A stretch of DNA of 64,000 nt from Methylomusa anaerophila (GTDB lineage Bacteria > Bacillota > Negativicutes > Sporomusales > Sporomusaceae), in contig NZ_AP018449.1 of assembly GCF_003966895.1 (NCBI RefSeq), forward strand, positions 1,291,001 through 1,355,000, given 5' to 3'. Shown here piece by piece: positions 16,707 through 25,695 of the stretch. Made by a program: the position numbers and the translations under genes. Positions within the stretch are counted from its first letter, which is position 1, and each line of letters opens with the position of its first letter. The notes under the pieces were generated by a model, which saw only the letters and a list, made by a program, of their open reading frames with translations, searched no databases and had not been told where the DNA came from.

Positions 16707-17792
16707 ATGCCAACAAAAATGATTGCGGTAAAGGACTTAACACCTGGTATGATTATTGGCGAGCCGGTACTTTCCGCCAGCGGCAAAGTGCTGTTAGGGC
16801 AATACATATCCATAACACCTAAAATAACGGCTCTATTAGCCATGTGGGATATCAACTATGTGTATATAAAGGTTGAAGACGGAATAGAGCCGGCGGCAAT
16901 ACAAACAATAGACAACCAGCCGTCCGATCCCTCGCCGCTTGACCTTTCCGATGAATGTCAAAAATTCTTTAATGAGTACGATAATATTGTTACCACCGCT
17001 GCCCAATCCTTTGAGTTCATTCGCGGCCAAAAACAAGTCCCGGTGCAGGAGCTGAAAGACACATCCTTCAGCATTTACTCCACCGTGCTCGCCAATGGCT
17101 CGGCCGCCCTGGACTACCTGCTGGTTAGCGACTATACTATAGCTGATAAAGTATCACGGCATTCGGTCATGGTAGCATTTATCAGCAGTATTATCGGCCG
17201 CCAGTTGAAACTGTCCGTCGATGAAATTCATATACTTATTTTGGCCGGCCTGCTGCACGATGTTGGCAAGTTCATCGTCGCCAATGATAATAACAGCAAC
17301 GGGCCGCAAGCGCATGTAATCAACGGCGCCAAACTCTTACGCACCGTTCCCGGTCTGCCCCGGGAAGTGGTCGTAAGCGCTCTGCAGCATCATGAATATA
17401 TGGACGGCAGCGGCTTTCCACTGGGTCTAACCAGTGAGAAAATATATCTTTTCGCCCGAATTATCGCAATTGCCAACATCTTCCACCACCAGACCTATGA
17501 CGAGGAATTTTCCAATCCGTTTCCGGCGCTGGATTATTTATCCAAAGATATGTTCGGCAAGCTGGATCCTGCTATTTGTCAGCCCTTTATCAGGCAAGTC
17601 CGGGATTCGCTGATTAATTCTCCCGTATTGTTAAATGACGGGCGTGTCGTACAAGTTGTATTTTTTAATCCGTCCCATGACTACAGTCCCGTAGTCAAGA
17701 CTCAATGCGGTACGGTAATTGATCTGGGAACAAGCAAGAACATCCATATTAAACGGGTTGTTGCGCCGGAATACCTGGCAAACGCCAATTAA
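16707..17792 (+). CDS. HD-GYP-type domain protein (361 aa)
   Basis: This is a likely cyclic-di-GMP phosphodiesterase. The N-terminal 110 residues (DLTPGMIIGEPVLSASGKVLL) match the usual N-terminal extension of Firmicute HD-GYP proteins. The catalytic domain has LLHDVGK (about residues 183-189) and HHEYMDGSGFP (about 226-236), where GYP reads GFP; GYP is part of the diagnostic loop, so activity is probable but not certain. Start 16707 follows GAGGAG; a frame beginning at 16557 would add an unlikely 50 residues and overlap the ribB promoter. No signal peptide or membrane segment in the chosen protein, so it is cytoplasmic. Confidence 0.82.
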   Translation: MPTKMIAVKDLTPGMIIGEPVLSASGKVLLGQYISITPKITALLAMWDINYVYIKVEDGIEPAAIQTIDNQPSDPSPLDLSDECQKFFNEYDNIVTTAAQSFEFIRGQKQVPVQELKDTSFSIYSTVLANGSAALDYLLVSDYTIADKVSRHSVMVAFISSIIGRQLKLSVDEIHILILAGLLHDVGKFIVANDNNSNGPQAHVINGAKLLRTVPGLPREVVVSALQHHEYMDGSGFPLGLTSEKIYLFARIIAIANIFHHQTYDEEFSNPFPALDYLSKDMFGKLDPAICQPFIRQVRDSLINSPVLLNDGRVVQVVFFNPSHDYSPVVKTQCGTVIDLGTSKNIHIKRVVAPEYLANAN

Positions 17793-17911
17793 GATGATTA
17801 GAAGACGCCCCGTGAATCCATTGCCTGCGTACACGGCCAAGTACGCAGCGCCGCCGGGTTCATGGGGCTGCCTGCATCCGAACCTTTCTCCTTTCTCAAC
17901 AGCCGGATATT

Positions 17912-18379
17912 TTATTTGTTATATTTTTTTAGTACAGCAAGCACTTCTTGGATGTCAGGCAACTCAGGCACCGGGTAAATCTTAACCCATACAACTTTAC
18001 CTGTCTCATCAACGACGACATTAGCCCTTTCGGAAAAGCCTTCTTCCGCCCGGAACAGGCCGTACTCCCCTGCTACTTTGCCATGGGGCCAAAAGTCTGA
18101 CGGCAGCCGGACGTTAGCAATTTTCAGTTCTTTGGCCCAGGCATTTTTGCTTGGGTAAGGATCGACGCTTATCCCCAAAGGAACGGTATTCAGACCGGTC
18201 AACTCGGCGAAATTCTCCTCCAGGTTTTTCATCTGCTCGGCACAAACCCGGGTCCACGCCAGCGGATGCCATGATAACAGCACCCTCTTCCCCCGGTAGT
18301 CGGATAGTTTGATCGTATCCTGGCGGTTATCGGTTAAGCTAAAATCCGGCGCCGTATCCCCCGCAGCAATGATTCTCAT
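17912..18379 (-). CDS. 1-Cys peroxiredoxin, AhpE-like (155 aa)
   Basis: This thioredoxin-fold peroxidase reduces hydrogen and organic peroxides. The active-site block HPLAWTRVCAEQ contains the peroxidatic Cys at residue 46, with the conserved Pro and Thr around it and a supporting Arg in the second half (SERANVVVDE). It is the only cysteine in the protein, so the enzyme must use an external thiol. GAAGGGGGAGTTACG precedes the ATG. It fits the oxygen-defence gene set of an anaerobe. The gene stands alone. Confidence 0.85.
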   Translation of the reverse strand: MRIIAAGDTAPDFSLTDNRQDTIKLSDYRGKRVLLSWHPLAWTRVCAEQMKNLEENFAELTGLNTVPLGISVDPYPSKNAWAKELKIANVRLPSDFWPHGKVAGEYGLFRAEEGFSERANVVVDETGKVVWVKIYPVPELPDIQEVLAVLKKYNK

Positions 18380-18503
18380 CGTAACTCCCCCTTCAAATAT
18401 TTAATAAATAATTATTATCTAAAGATATTCGTCATTCATTTGTGAATTCCTTCCCCCAAAAGACTGACCTGTTATTTTAACTTATCGTTAAACCCGGCTG
18501 TTG

Positions 18504-19688
18504 TTAATACTCGTTTATGGCCCGTGCCAACCGTTTAATTCCCTCGACAATTTTCTCTTCCGGCATATTGGAGTAATTTAAGCGTAAGGTATTTGTCACG
18601 CCGCCGTTAGGAAAAAATGAATCCCCCGGGACGAAAGCCACGTTATAATTTCTTAGGCAGTTCAGCAGCAACTCAACCGCTTTGATCCGTTCCGGCAAGA
18701 CCGCCCAGGTAAACAGCCCGCCCTGAGAATAGGTGAACTTTACCGTACCGGGAAATTCGGCCTGCATTGTCTCAACCATAACGTCCCGCCGGCGGCGGTA
18801 AACATTAATAATATTGGCCACAAAAGCATCCAAGTCATAGATCTCAATAAATTTGGCAATTTGCCGCTGGCTAAGAATTGAGGTATGCAAATCCGCGCCT
18901 TGTTTAATCAATACATATTTATCTAAAAAGCGGGAGTCCGCCGCGATCCATCCTATCCTCAGCCCGGGACAAAAGATTTTGGAAAAAGTACTGATATAGA
19001 TTACCAGCCCCTTTTGATCCATAGACTTTAAGGACGGCAGCATTTCTCCCTCGAATCGCAGCTCACCATACGGGTTATCTTCAATAACCGGAATTTCGTA
19101 TTCGTTCATCAGTTCAATCAGCTGCCGGCGCCGCGCCAGCGACCATGTCCGGCCGGAGGGATTCTGGAAGTCCGGGATGACATAGATGAACTTTACTCTG
19201 TTGGTTGTCGCCAGAATTTTTTTTAGGTCCGCCATGACCATGCCGTCATCGTCGGTGGGTACTTCTTTAAAAACCGGCCGGTAGGCTCTGAAGGCGCTGA
19301 TCGCCGCCAGATAAGTCGGACTTTCGCACAAGACGACATCGCCTTCATCGATAAACAGCTTGCCGGTAAAATCCAGCCCCTGCTGCGACCCGCTTATAAT
19401 CCGTATATCCTCATAGGTAACACTGGTTTCGTTTTTTCGGTTCATGCGTTCGGCAATCTGCCGCCGCAACGGCACAAATCCCTCGGTAGTGGAGTATTGC
19501 AAGGCCTGCCTGCCGTTTTCCTCCAATACCAGCTCAGTCACATGCTTCATCTCTTTTACAGGAAAAAGCTCAGGCGCGGGAAGACCGCCGGCAAAGGAGA
19601 TAATCTCCGGGTTCTCGGTAATTTTCAAAATTTCACGGATTTCTGACGCCTTCATGAACTCCATTCTTTTGGCAAAAGCAACTCCCAT
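18504..19688 (-). CDS. PLP-dependent aminotransferase, LysN/MocR-like class I (394 aa)
   Basis: This class I/II aminotransferase is of the 2-aminoadipate/multi-substrate type. Visible are FAGGLPAPELFPV at the substrate loop, SGSQQGLDFTGKLF, PDFQNPSGRTWS, EDNPYGELRF and the Schiff-base lysine in STFSKIFCPGLRIGW (about residue 234). Start 19688 is preferred because AAGGGGGACAG lies just upstream of ATG; GTG at 19709 has no site. The family acts on aromatic, branched-chain or 2-aminoadipate substrates, which cannot be separated here. It is single-gene, without a GntR domain. Confidence 0.85.
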   Translation of the reverse strand: MGVAFAKRMEFMKASEIREILKITENPEIISFAGGLPAPELFPVKEMKHVTELVLEENGRQALQYSTTEGFVPLRRQIAERMNRKNETSVTYEDIRIISGSQQGLDFTGKLFIDEGDVVLCESPTYLAAISAFRAYRPVFKEVPTDDDGMVMADLKKILATTNRVKFIYVIPDFQNPSGRTWSLARRRQLIELMNEYEIPVIEDNPYGELRFEGEMLPSLKSMDQKGLVIYISTFSKIFCPGLRIGWIAADSRFLDKYVLIKQGADLHTSILSQRQIAKFIEIYDLDAFVANIINVYRRRRDVMVETMQAEFPGTVKFTYSQGGLFTWAVLPERIKAVELLLNCLRNYNVAFVPGDSFFPNGGVTNTLRLNYSNMPEEKIVEGIKRLARAINEY

Positions 19689-19800
19689 ACGGCTGTCCCC
19701 CTTATTCACTCCAATAGTTTATCATCAATACTAAAGGGTTATGTTGCCAATGTACATATCCAATTGCAAAATATCCCCCAGAATTGGATACTATATATGT

Positions 19801-19895
19801 CGCATTAAAAATTGACATCCGGGTATTCGGATAAGCTGAGTTAAGCGACAACGTCGAGGCGTTATACCCGGATATAATTTCAAGTCTTTAATGCG
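19801..19895. repeat. Family B palindrome, copy 2
   Basis: CGCATTAAAAATTGACATCC at the left and GGATATAATTTCAAGTCTTT, ATGCG at the right are inverted; the centre ATAAGCTGAGTTAAGCGACA is shared with the other copies. It differs from them by a missing base in the left arm and scattered changes. Confidence 0.85.
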
Positions 19896-19914
19896 TTCCA
19901 TATAACTGAAATAT

Positions 19915-19961
19915 GATTAATAAAAGCAGCAGGTATATCAAACCTGCTGCTTTTATTAATC
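19915..19961. terminator. Bidirectional 20-bp hairpin between divergent genes
   Basis: GATTAATAAAAGCAGCAGGT and its exact complement surround the loop ATATCAA. The stem looks like a rho-independent terminator in either direction, yet no gene transcribes into it: both neighbours point away. It could end an RNA covering the family B repeat next to it. Confidence 0.6.
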
Positions 19962-20215
19962 AGTCTCTTTAACTTTTGCGGGCCGTAAAAAATATTATGT
20001 AGTAGCATCGGCAATAACCAGTCATTCACTGCAATTAACTTTCGGCCGGTAAGCTAAAAAGATTGAAAAATACTGTTGCTTGGAATCTATATATCAGAAT
20101 GATTAGAAAACCCGACTGGCGCCGAGCCTAAGCGATAGCGATAGCCGTTGGTTGCACTTATGTCAACAGAAAGTACTCCTATTTTCTGTTAGACTAAAAA
20201 ATGGAGGCTTTAAAA

Positions 20216-20833
20216 ATGAAAATAACAGTTAATCCTGGCCACTATCCGGGTTTGGACCCGGGCGCAATTAACCCTGAAACCGGGCTGCAAGAGGCAACGG
20301 TAAACCAGCAGGTGGGTGAAAAGCTGGCAAGCCGTTTAAAGAATTACGGGCATGATGTGTTGCTAATCCAGCGCAATGAGTTATACGAAATCACCGATGA
20401 AAGCAATACCTGGGGTGCTGAATTATTCATCTCGCTTCATTGCAATTCCTTTACAAGCTCAGAAGCCCACGGTACAGAGACATATCATTTTCCCGACAGT
20501 GAAAAAGGGAGTAAGCTGGCCTCGCTGATTCAGGCCGAATTCATCGGCAGCCTGGGACTGGCCGACCGTGGTGTAAAAGCCGCAAACTTTTATGTACTGC
20601 ATTACACCGATTGTCCGGCAGTACTTTTAGAAATGGCTTTCATCACCAACCAGGAAGAAGCCGCCTTACTGGAAAATCAGGACTGGCAGGGGAAAGCCGC
20701 CGATGCTATCGCTGCCGCTTTTCAGCGCTATATCCAGGGGGCCGGCGCTGACGAAACCGCCGGCTTGAAGGACCCAGCCGGCAACAATGGCAAGCAAGTT
20801 GAAACAACAGATTCCCATGATCTTGAGAGTTGA
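20216..20833 (+). CDS. N-acetylmuramoyl-L-alanine amidase, Amidase_3 (205 aa)
   Basis: This zinc amidase cuts the bond between N-acetylmuramic acid and L-alanine in peptidoglycan. Zinc ligands are the His in NPGHYPG, the Glu in GLQEATVN and the His in ISLHCNSF; the catalytic Glu is in LLEMAFITN. GGAGGCTTTAAAA precedes the ATG at 20216. No signal peptide is visible, which is unusual for a wall enzyme; it may act in the mother cell or be exported another way. The acidic, flexible C-terminus after residue 180 is outside the domain. It resembles CwlD-like spore cortex amidases only in size. Confidence 0.85.
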   Translation: MKITVNPGHYPGLDPGAINPETGLQEATVNQQVGEKLASRLKNYGHDVLLIQRNELYEITDESNTWGAELFISLHCNSFTSSEAHGTETYHFPDSEKGSKLASLIQAEFIGSLGLADRGVKAANFYVLHYTDCPAVLLEMAFITNQEEAALLENQDWQGKAADAIAAAFQRYIQGAGADETAGLKDPAGNNGKQVETTDSHDLES

Positions 20834-20851
20834 ATGAACCGTAATAAAATA

Positions 20852-20880
20852 ACCCGGGCTGCAATACAGGCAGCCCGGGT
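20852..20880. terminator. Shared terminator of convergent genes
   Basis: ACCCGGGCTGC and GCAGCCCGGGT form an 11-bp GC-rich stem with loop AATACAG, between the amidase and the Tat-HD gene. Confidence 0.75.
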
Positions 20881-20903
20881 CTTGCTATTTTGCGTTTTTC
20901 ACA

Positions 20904-22073
20904 TTATACCGGAACAACCAAGTTCCGGACTGCTTCCCGTACCGCCTTTTCGCCCTGGCTGAAGTTCAGTTGGTGTACACCCATAATTGTCAGCTGGGAG
21001 AATACGTAGTTGCGGAAAGAATAGAAAGGTTTGCCTTGCAGATCCCTGTCGCTTAGCTTGTAATCCGACTTGGCAATATTCTCCAGCAGGGGAATTGCCC
21101 ATTTAACCGCCGGAACACTGATAACCCAGTCATGGTCGCCGAGATTGGTAACAAAAGTTTCGATTGCTCTGGGCAGGGGAATTGTTTTGCCGCCGGCAGC
21201 CAATAGACCAAGGCGGACCGGGTCTTTGCCGGCAATGATTGCTCCCGCTTTAAGATAATTTACTACTCTTGCTTCTTCCTCCGGCGTTCCGGGATTATCG
21301 TGGGCGCTGGCCTGGGCGACGATTACTTTGGCCGGCAGACCGCGATAAATAGACTCGGCTATACTCAGGATGTGATGAGCGCCGGTCCCCGCAATCGTAA
21401 ACTCAGGCAGACTGCTGGCATCATCCTGCCACTGGAACACCCAGGGTTTATGAAGGTCATGCAGCAATTGGGCGGCTATTACTACATCCTTGTCCAAATA
21501 TAAAGCATCGGTATTTATGTAGCCATTATATAAACCCAGGGAAGAACGGACGTTTAACGCCGTGTGAACCGGCAATCCTCCCGGATAGGAGTGGTGGCTC
21601 GCATAGCCGCTGCCCGGGGCAGACTCAAAGGGCTGAGGCTTGCGTCCGGCCGCAGGTAGAGGCGGCAGAAGGTTTTCCGCAGTAACAGACTCTTGCAACA
21701 GACCGTTGGCCAGGAGTTCCTTGCGCAGCTTTTCCCGGTCGCCGGCGGCAGTATATTGGGCAGCTACTTTAGGAACCGGATTCTCTATAATCTCGGTAAC
21801 CGCCCCCCGAAGTTTGGCGTCACTGATCTCCCGGCTGGTAGCCAGCAGGAACTGGTAGCTTTCTTTCACCAGTACCGACTTGTTAGCCATATCCACTGGA
21901 CTTAGTGCCTGACATTCCGCCAGCGAGATTGCTTTAATATTGGCAGTGCCGGCTTTCGCAGCTCCGTAGGAAACAGCAGGAATAGCGCTCATAACAGCCA
22001 GGGTAGAAGCTGCTCCGGCCGTAACCCGGAGAAAGTCCCGCCGCGATAGGCTGCCTTTTTCCATATCAACCAT
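20904..22073 (-). CDS. Tat-exported HD-domain-like protein (389 aa)
   Basis: The N-terminus LSRRDFLRVTAGAASTLAVM followed by AIPAVSYGAA is a twin-arginine signal, so the protein is folded before export. The mature part holds HHSYPGGLPVHTALN (about residue 165) and, 30 residues on, QLLHDLHKPWVFQW, the His...HD arrangement of HD-superfamily hydrolases, followed by further His in SAHDNPGTPEEE. A metal-dependent phosphohydrolase acting outside the membrane is plausible, but I know no characterised homologue. Start 22073 has AAGGAGTG upstream; the frame extends 9 codons further without a site. Confidence 0.7.
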   Translation of the reverse strand: MVDMEKGSLSRRDFLRVTAGAASTLAVMSAIPAVSYGAAKAGTANIKAISLAECQALSPVDMANKSVLVKESYQFLLATSREISDAKLRGAVTEIIENPVPKVAAQYTAAGDREKLRKELLANGLLQESVTAENLLPPLPAAGRKPQPFESAPGSGYASHHSYPGGLPVHTALNVRSSLGLYNGYINTDALYLDKDVVIAAQLLHDLHKPWVFQWQDDASSLPEFTIAGTGAHHILSIAESIYRGLPAKVIVAQASAHDNPGTPEEEARVVNYLKAGAIIAGKDPVRLGLLAAGGKTIPLPRAIETFVTNLGDHDWVISVPAVKWAIPLLENIAKSDYKLSDRDLQGKPFYSFRNYVFSQLTIMGVHQLNFSQGEKAVREAVRNLVVPV

Positions 22074-22336
22074 TTTAAGCACTCCTTTCATCCTATGCAC
22101 GTTTAGGCATAAATTACATATAATTACATAATTATATTTTAGATATTATTGGGCTAGGAAATGTTACTATCAGATTAAATTTTGTTTAATATTTATTCCC
22201 TTGCCAACTCCCCCTGTTTTTCACTTGTTATCCAAGATATTTCTAAGTAGAATTATTATAGAAATAAAAAATATAAAAAGGGGTTGGGGAAGATTCTAAG
22301 CTATTATCCGGCCTGTATGGCTGCGGAGGTGTTCTA

Positions 22337-23446
22337 ATGCTTAGCCTGGTAAAGATCGTACCGCTGGTGAGCCTGATATTAATGATACTGATTGTAATGC
22401 CGTCGGTGGTCCGGGCGGCGGCCGCCGAATCAGGCCCGGTTGCTTCCACCTATACCGTCCCGGAAATTAAAACCTTTTCGCTTAAGCAAAAAGACGTTGT
22501 CGCCATTGCTGTGGAAGAATGCCTGCCTGCCGATGCTGTAGCCAATCCTCTGGAATATAAACTTGAGCCTGTCTTTAACGCGGATATGATGAAAAATAGG
22601 CTGGAAGTCACTTTGATGAACGTAACCGCTACCGGGGGGGAGCTTGGTACTGCCGGCGGCAAATTTATTGAAGCTTTTAACGCGAATTACCTCAAGCGGG
22701 TTAGCATCGAAAAAGCAGCTGAAAATCGTCTCAAAATCACCGCCGACTTCCCGGCAACCGCCAAACCGCAGATCACTACCGTAAAGCGCAAACGGGTCAG
22801 CCGGCCTGACAACACCACCGTCTACCGCACCTACCTGGTGCTGAACTTCTCACCCGGCAGCCCCGCAGAGCCGGCCAAGACTATTGTTCTGGACGCAGGC
22901 CATGGCGGCAAAGACACCGGCGCCACCAACAACTACCTGTATGAAAAAAATCTTAATCTGGATATCGCTCTCCTCACCAGAGACATCTTGCTGGCGCGGG
23001 GTTATGATGTTTATATGACCCGGACAGACGACCGTTTCATAAACCTGCTGGACCGGGCGGATGCGGCAAATATCCTTAACGCGGCTGTGTTTATCTCCAT
23101 ACATAACAACTCCATGCCTGAGGATATGCCGGATTCTGCCAGGAAGCTATACCGGGGCACCACAGTCCTGTACAACTCTGCCGCCCCCCAGCCGGCAAAA
23201 GATCTGGCAACCATTATGTGCGATAAGCTTGCCGGCACTCTCGGCACCCACCAATATCCTTTGCAGAATCGTCCCGGCTTGGTGGTCTTAAACTCTACCT
23301 GGGTGCCTGCGGTTATTGCCGAAGTTGCGATGCTGCCTCATGCCCAGGACGCCAAAATGATTTCGCAGCGTATCTATCGCCGGGAAGCTGCGGCAGCCAT
23401 CGCCGCGGCTACCGAAACCTACTTTCGCGTTTGTGCTGCGCTATAA
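22337..23446 (+). CDS. Exported N-acetylmuramoyl-L-alanine amidase (369 aa)
   Basis: A hydrophobic signal peptide (MLSLVKIVPLVSLILMILIV, cleavage near VRAAAAESG) leads into an AMIN-like beta-rich domain of about 150 residues and a C-terminal Amidase_3 domain (about 185-365). Zinc and catalytic residues are visible: DAGHGGKDTG, the Glu in LYEKNLNLD, ISIHNNSM and IAEVAMLPHA. The enzyme hydrolyses peptidoglycan at the muramoyl-alanine bond, in the cell wall. It overlaps no neighbour and lies 17 bp upstream of a secreted DUF5050 protein on the same strand, so the two are probably co-transcribed. Confidence 0.9.
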   Translation: MLSLVKIVPLVSLILMILIVMPSVVRAAAAESGPVASTYTVPEIKTFSLKQKDVVAIAVEECLPADAVANPLEYKLEPVFNADMMKNRLEVTLMNVTATGGELGTAGGKFIEAFNANYLKRVSIEKAAENRLKITADFPATAKPQITTVKRKRVSRPDNTTVYRTYLVLNFSPGSPAEPAKTIVLDAGHGGKDTGATNNYLYEKNLNLDIALLTRDILLARGYDVYMTRTDDRFINLLDRADAANILNAAVFISIHNNSMPEDMPDSARKLYRGTTVLYNSAAPQPAKDLATIMCDKLAGTLGTHQYPLQNRPGLVVLNSTWVPAVIAEVAMLPHAQDAKMISQRIYRREAAAAIAAATETYFRVCAAL

Positions 23447-23463
23447 GACAGAAGGGGATAGGC

Positions 23464-24402
23464 ATGAAAATGGACATATCACTCAGCAAAGACTTGTTTA
23501 TCATACTGGCCGGATTAGTATGCCTCATTATTACCTCGCCCGTGTATGCTGCATCGCCTTCGGTCGGCAACACCCCTGCCAATATCAGCAACAACGGTCT
23601 GGCAGCTGCGCAAGACGGGTACATTTACTTCCTTGACCCGGTTGGCGACATATACGCCGGCAGCAGTGAAAAAATCTTCAAAATAAAAGAAGGGGAATCC
23701 ACCCCGGTCCTGCTCGGTGACGATGAAGCCTGGAATTTGAATGTCGCCGGCGACTGGTTATATTACAGCAACTGGTCGGATAATCACCGCATCTACAAAA
23801 TCCGTACCGACGGCGCCGAAAAAACCATGATCGGCAACGACCCGGCCAACAACGTAGCATTAACCGGTAACTGGCTGGTTTATGTCAAATGGACCAATAC
23901 CACCGGCGCCGCCGATAATAACATTTATAAGGTATCGCTGGACGGACAAACCAAAATTCAACTAAACCGCGATCAGTCGGAAAATCTTACGGTAGCTGAC
24001 GATTGGATTTATTACATTAATGCTTCCGACGGATACAAGCCGTACAAGATCCGGTTGGACGGCACGGAGCGTACAAAGATTGCCGATGATCAAATCTTGT
24101 TCATGGCGGTGGCTGATGATGGTTATATCTATTACAGCAACTACTCAGACGGGAGAAAGTTATACCGCATCAATACGGACAGCCAGGGCCGAAGTAAACT
24201 CAGCGACGACCGGGCAGGCTTTATCAACGTTGCCGCCGAGTACGTGTACTATACCAATGCCTCCGACAGCGACAGTTTATACCGCATCAAGGCCGACGGT
24301 TCCGGCCGCAAGCAAATCTGCGACTTTGGCACCGGACCTACGCCTATTAATGTAATAACAAACCAACTCTATTACAACCGGTTGTTCATAAAGGTCAATT
24401 AG
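23464..24402 (+). CDS. Secreted DUF5050 beta-propeller-like protein (312 aa)
   Basis: A signal peptide (LFIILAGLVCLIITSPVYAA) precedes seven or so repeats of about 40 residues with the pattern WIYYxNASDGYKPYKIRLDGTE, each ending in a short Asp-rich turn. This is the DUF5050 repeat, believed to form a beta-propeller on the cell surface. ATG at 23464 follows GAAGGGGATAGG; the frame also extends upstream over the amidase stop. No catalytic residues are evident. The link to the amidase gene suggests a wall-associated, perhaps ligand-binding, role. Confidence 0.8.
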   Translation: MKMDISLSKDLFIILAGLVCLIITSPVYAASPSVGNTPANISNNGLAAAQDGYIYFLDPVGDIYAGSSEKIFKIKEGESTPVLLGDDEAWNLNVAGDWLYYSNWSDNHRIYKIRTDGAEKTMIGNDPANNVALTGNWLVYVKWTNTTGAADNNIYKVSLDGQTKIQLNRDQSENLTVADDWIYYINASDGYKPYKIRLDGTERTKIADDQILFMAVADDGYIYYSNYSDGRKLYRINTDSQGRSKLSDDRAGFINVAAEYVYYTNASDSDSLYRIKADGSGRKQICDFGTGPTPINVITNQLYYNRLFIKVN

Positions 24403-24426
24403 TAAGAAAAACAAACAGCTGCTTAT

Positions 24427-25695
24427 TTATCCCCCACAACCTCCTTCCCGTGTCTGCGCGGCAAGCCGGGCCCGCTCAACGGCAATTGCGGCCAGACCGA
24501 CCCAGGCATCAATCAGCCGCCGCTCTCCCGGCGTCAGTTTATTGGTTACCTGAATTCCGAATACACCGACAATATTGTCCCGGGTCTTGAGGGGAATATA
24601 TAAATAGCTGGCGCCAGGCAGCGTTTCGGTAGACCGGCCCGCCGTCTGGCCGTGTTCATAGGCCCAGAACGCAACCGCGGCCTCAGCCGCATCCGGCAGG
24701 GGCTGCCTGACTATATCCCCGTCACCATTAACGATTTCCCAGTACTGCTCCTGCGTCGCCGGATCGTATGCCGCCCAAACCACCAATTTGCCATTAGCCT
24801 CCGGCAGGATTACCACCACCGGCCTGTCAAGAGTTTCCGCCGCTTGTCTGGCTATACCCCGGGTGATTGCGCCCAAATCGGAAACAGCCGCAATTTCCCG
24901 GCTGAATTCATATAAAGCCCGGGCGCTTTTTTCCCGCTGGCGGGCCGACGCCGCCTCGTGGCGCAAGAATTCCGTCCGCCCGCCGATAACAAAAGCCACA
25001 ATCAAAAAGGTAATAAAGCTCCATAAGTAACGTATATCGGTGAGACTTAAACCAGTAGCCGACGAGACAAACAAAAGGTCAAAAAGGACTACGCCGCATA
25101 CCGCAGCAAAATAGGACGGCCAACGGCCCCACCAGAAGGCGCTCATAATTACCGGCAGCTGGTATAGAAGAGCAACGTTTACCAGTTCTATTTTGTTGCG
25201 CAGCAGCCAGCAAAAAGTTGTAATGATGAAGACCATAAGCAGCCCGCCGCCATAATGCCGCCATGGCATGCCGGCTTTGGCTGGCGCGGCTTTAATTGCC
25301 GGTTTATATTCAGGTTCTTCCACGCCATGGATAATATGGACATTTATGCCGTCACTCCGCCGGATCAATTTATTGACCACAGATCCATGGCAAATCTCCC
25401 GGAAAAAACTATGGCGGGGTTTTCCAATCACGATGGTTGATACATTATGGGTCCGGGCAACCTCCAGCATATCATCAATCAGATTTTCCCCAACCACCGT
25501 CAGCGTTTTGGCGCCTAATTCCTCCGCCAGCTTTATATTATGCGCCACCCGGTCGCGCTCTTTCTCACCCATGGGGAAGCGGCGCTTGGCCGGTTCGATA
25601 TGTACCGCCAGCCAATCGGTCTGCATTCCTCCGGCCAGGCGGCGGGCGGCGCGAATCAAATGGGCTGAAAATGGACTGGCGCTCACACACACCAT
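24427..25695 (-). CDS. KdpD C-terminal part without kinase: USP, DUF4118 and GAF (422 aa)
   Basis: This matches the middle of KdpD: a universal-stress-like (USP) domain (residues 1-115, beginning CVSASPFSAHLIRAARRLAG), four membrane helices of DUF4118 (about 140-240) and a GAF domain (about 255-415). It then ends at REGGCGG, exactly where an intact KdpD enters its dimerisation and kinase domains, so no HisKA or ATPase module exists. The first 13 bases overlap the end of the upstream KdpD piece in another frame. The USP motif S-x-S followed by exactly 20 residues and WLAVH resembles the cyclic-di-AMP motif reported for Staphylococcus KdpD. The role is probably K+-dependent regulation without phosphorylation. 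Confidence 0.85.
   Translation of the reverse strand: MVCVSASPFSAHLIRAARRLAGGMQTDWLAVHIEPAKRRFPMGEKERDRVAHNIKLAEELGAKTLTVVGENLIDDMLEVARTHNVSTIVIGKPRHSFFREICHGSVVNKLIRRSDGINVHIIHGVEEPEYKPAIKAAPAKAGMPWRHYGGGLLMVFIITTFCWLLRNKIELVNVALLYQLPVIMSAFWWGRWPSYFAAVCGVVLFDLLFVSSATGLSLTDIRYLWSFITFLIVAFVIGGRTEFLRHEAASARQREKSARALYEFSREIAAVSDLGAITRGIARQAAETLDRPVVVILPEANGKLVVWAAYDPATQEQYWEIVNGDGDIVRQPLPDAAEAAVAFWAYEHGQTAGRSTETLPGASYLYIPLKTRDNIVGVFGIQVTNKLTPGERRLIDAWVGLAAIAVERARLAAQTREGGCGG

Larger units (their letters stand above)
19689..20215. other. Intergenic region with repeat B and a 20-bp hairpin
   Basis: Divergent interval. It carries a family B palindrome at 19801-19895 and, immediately after it, a 20-bp perfect hairpin at 19915-19961. 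No open reading frame is credible. The remaining 250 bp before the amidase show nothing recognisable. Confidence 0.5.

Noticed and set aside
17793..17911. Hairpin-like GC-rich interval after the HD-GYP gene
   Set aside because: TGCGTAC and GTACGCA can pair, but no T-run follows on either strand, so I do not call it a terminator.
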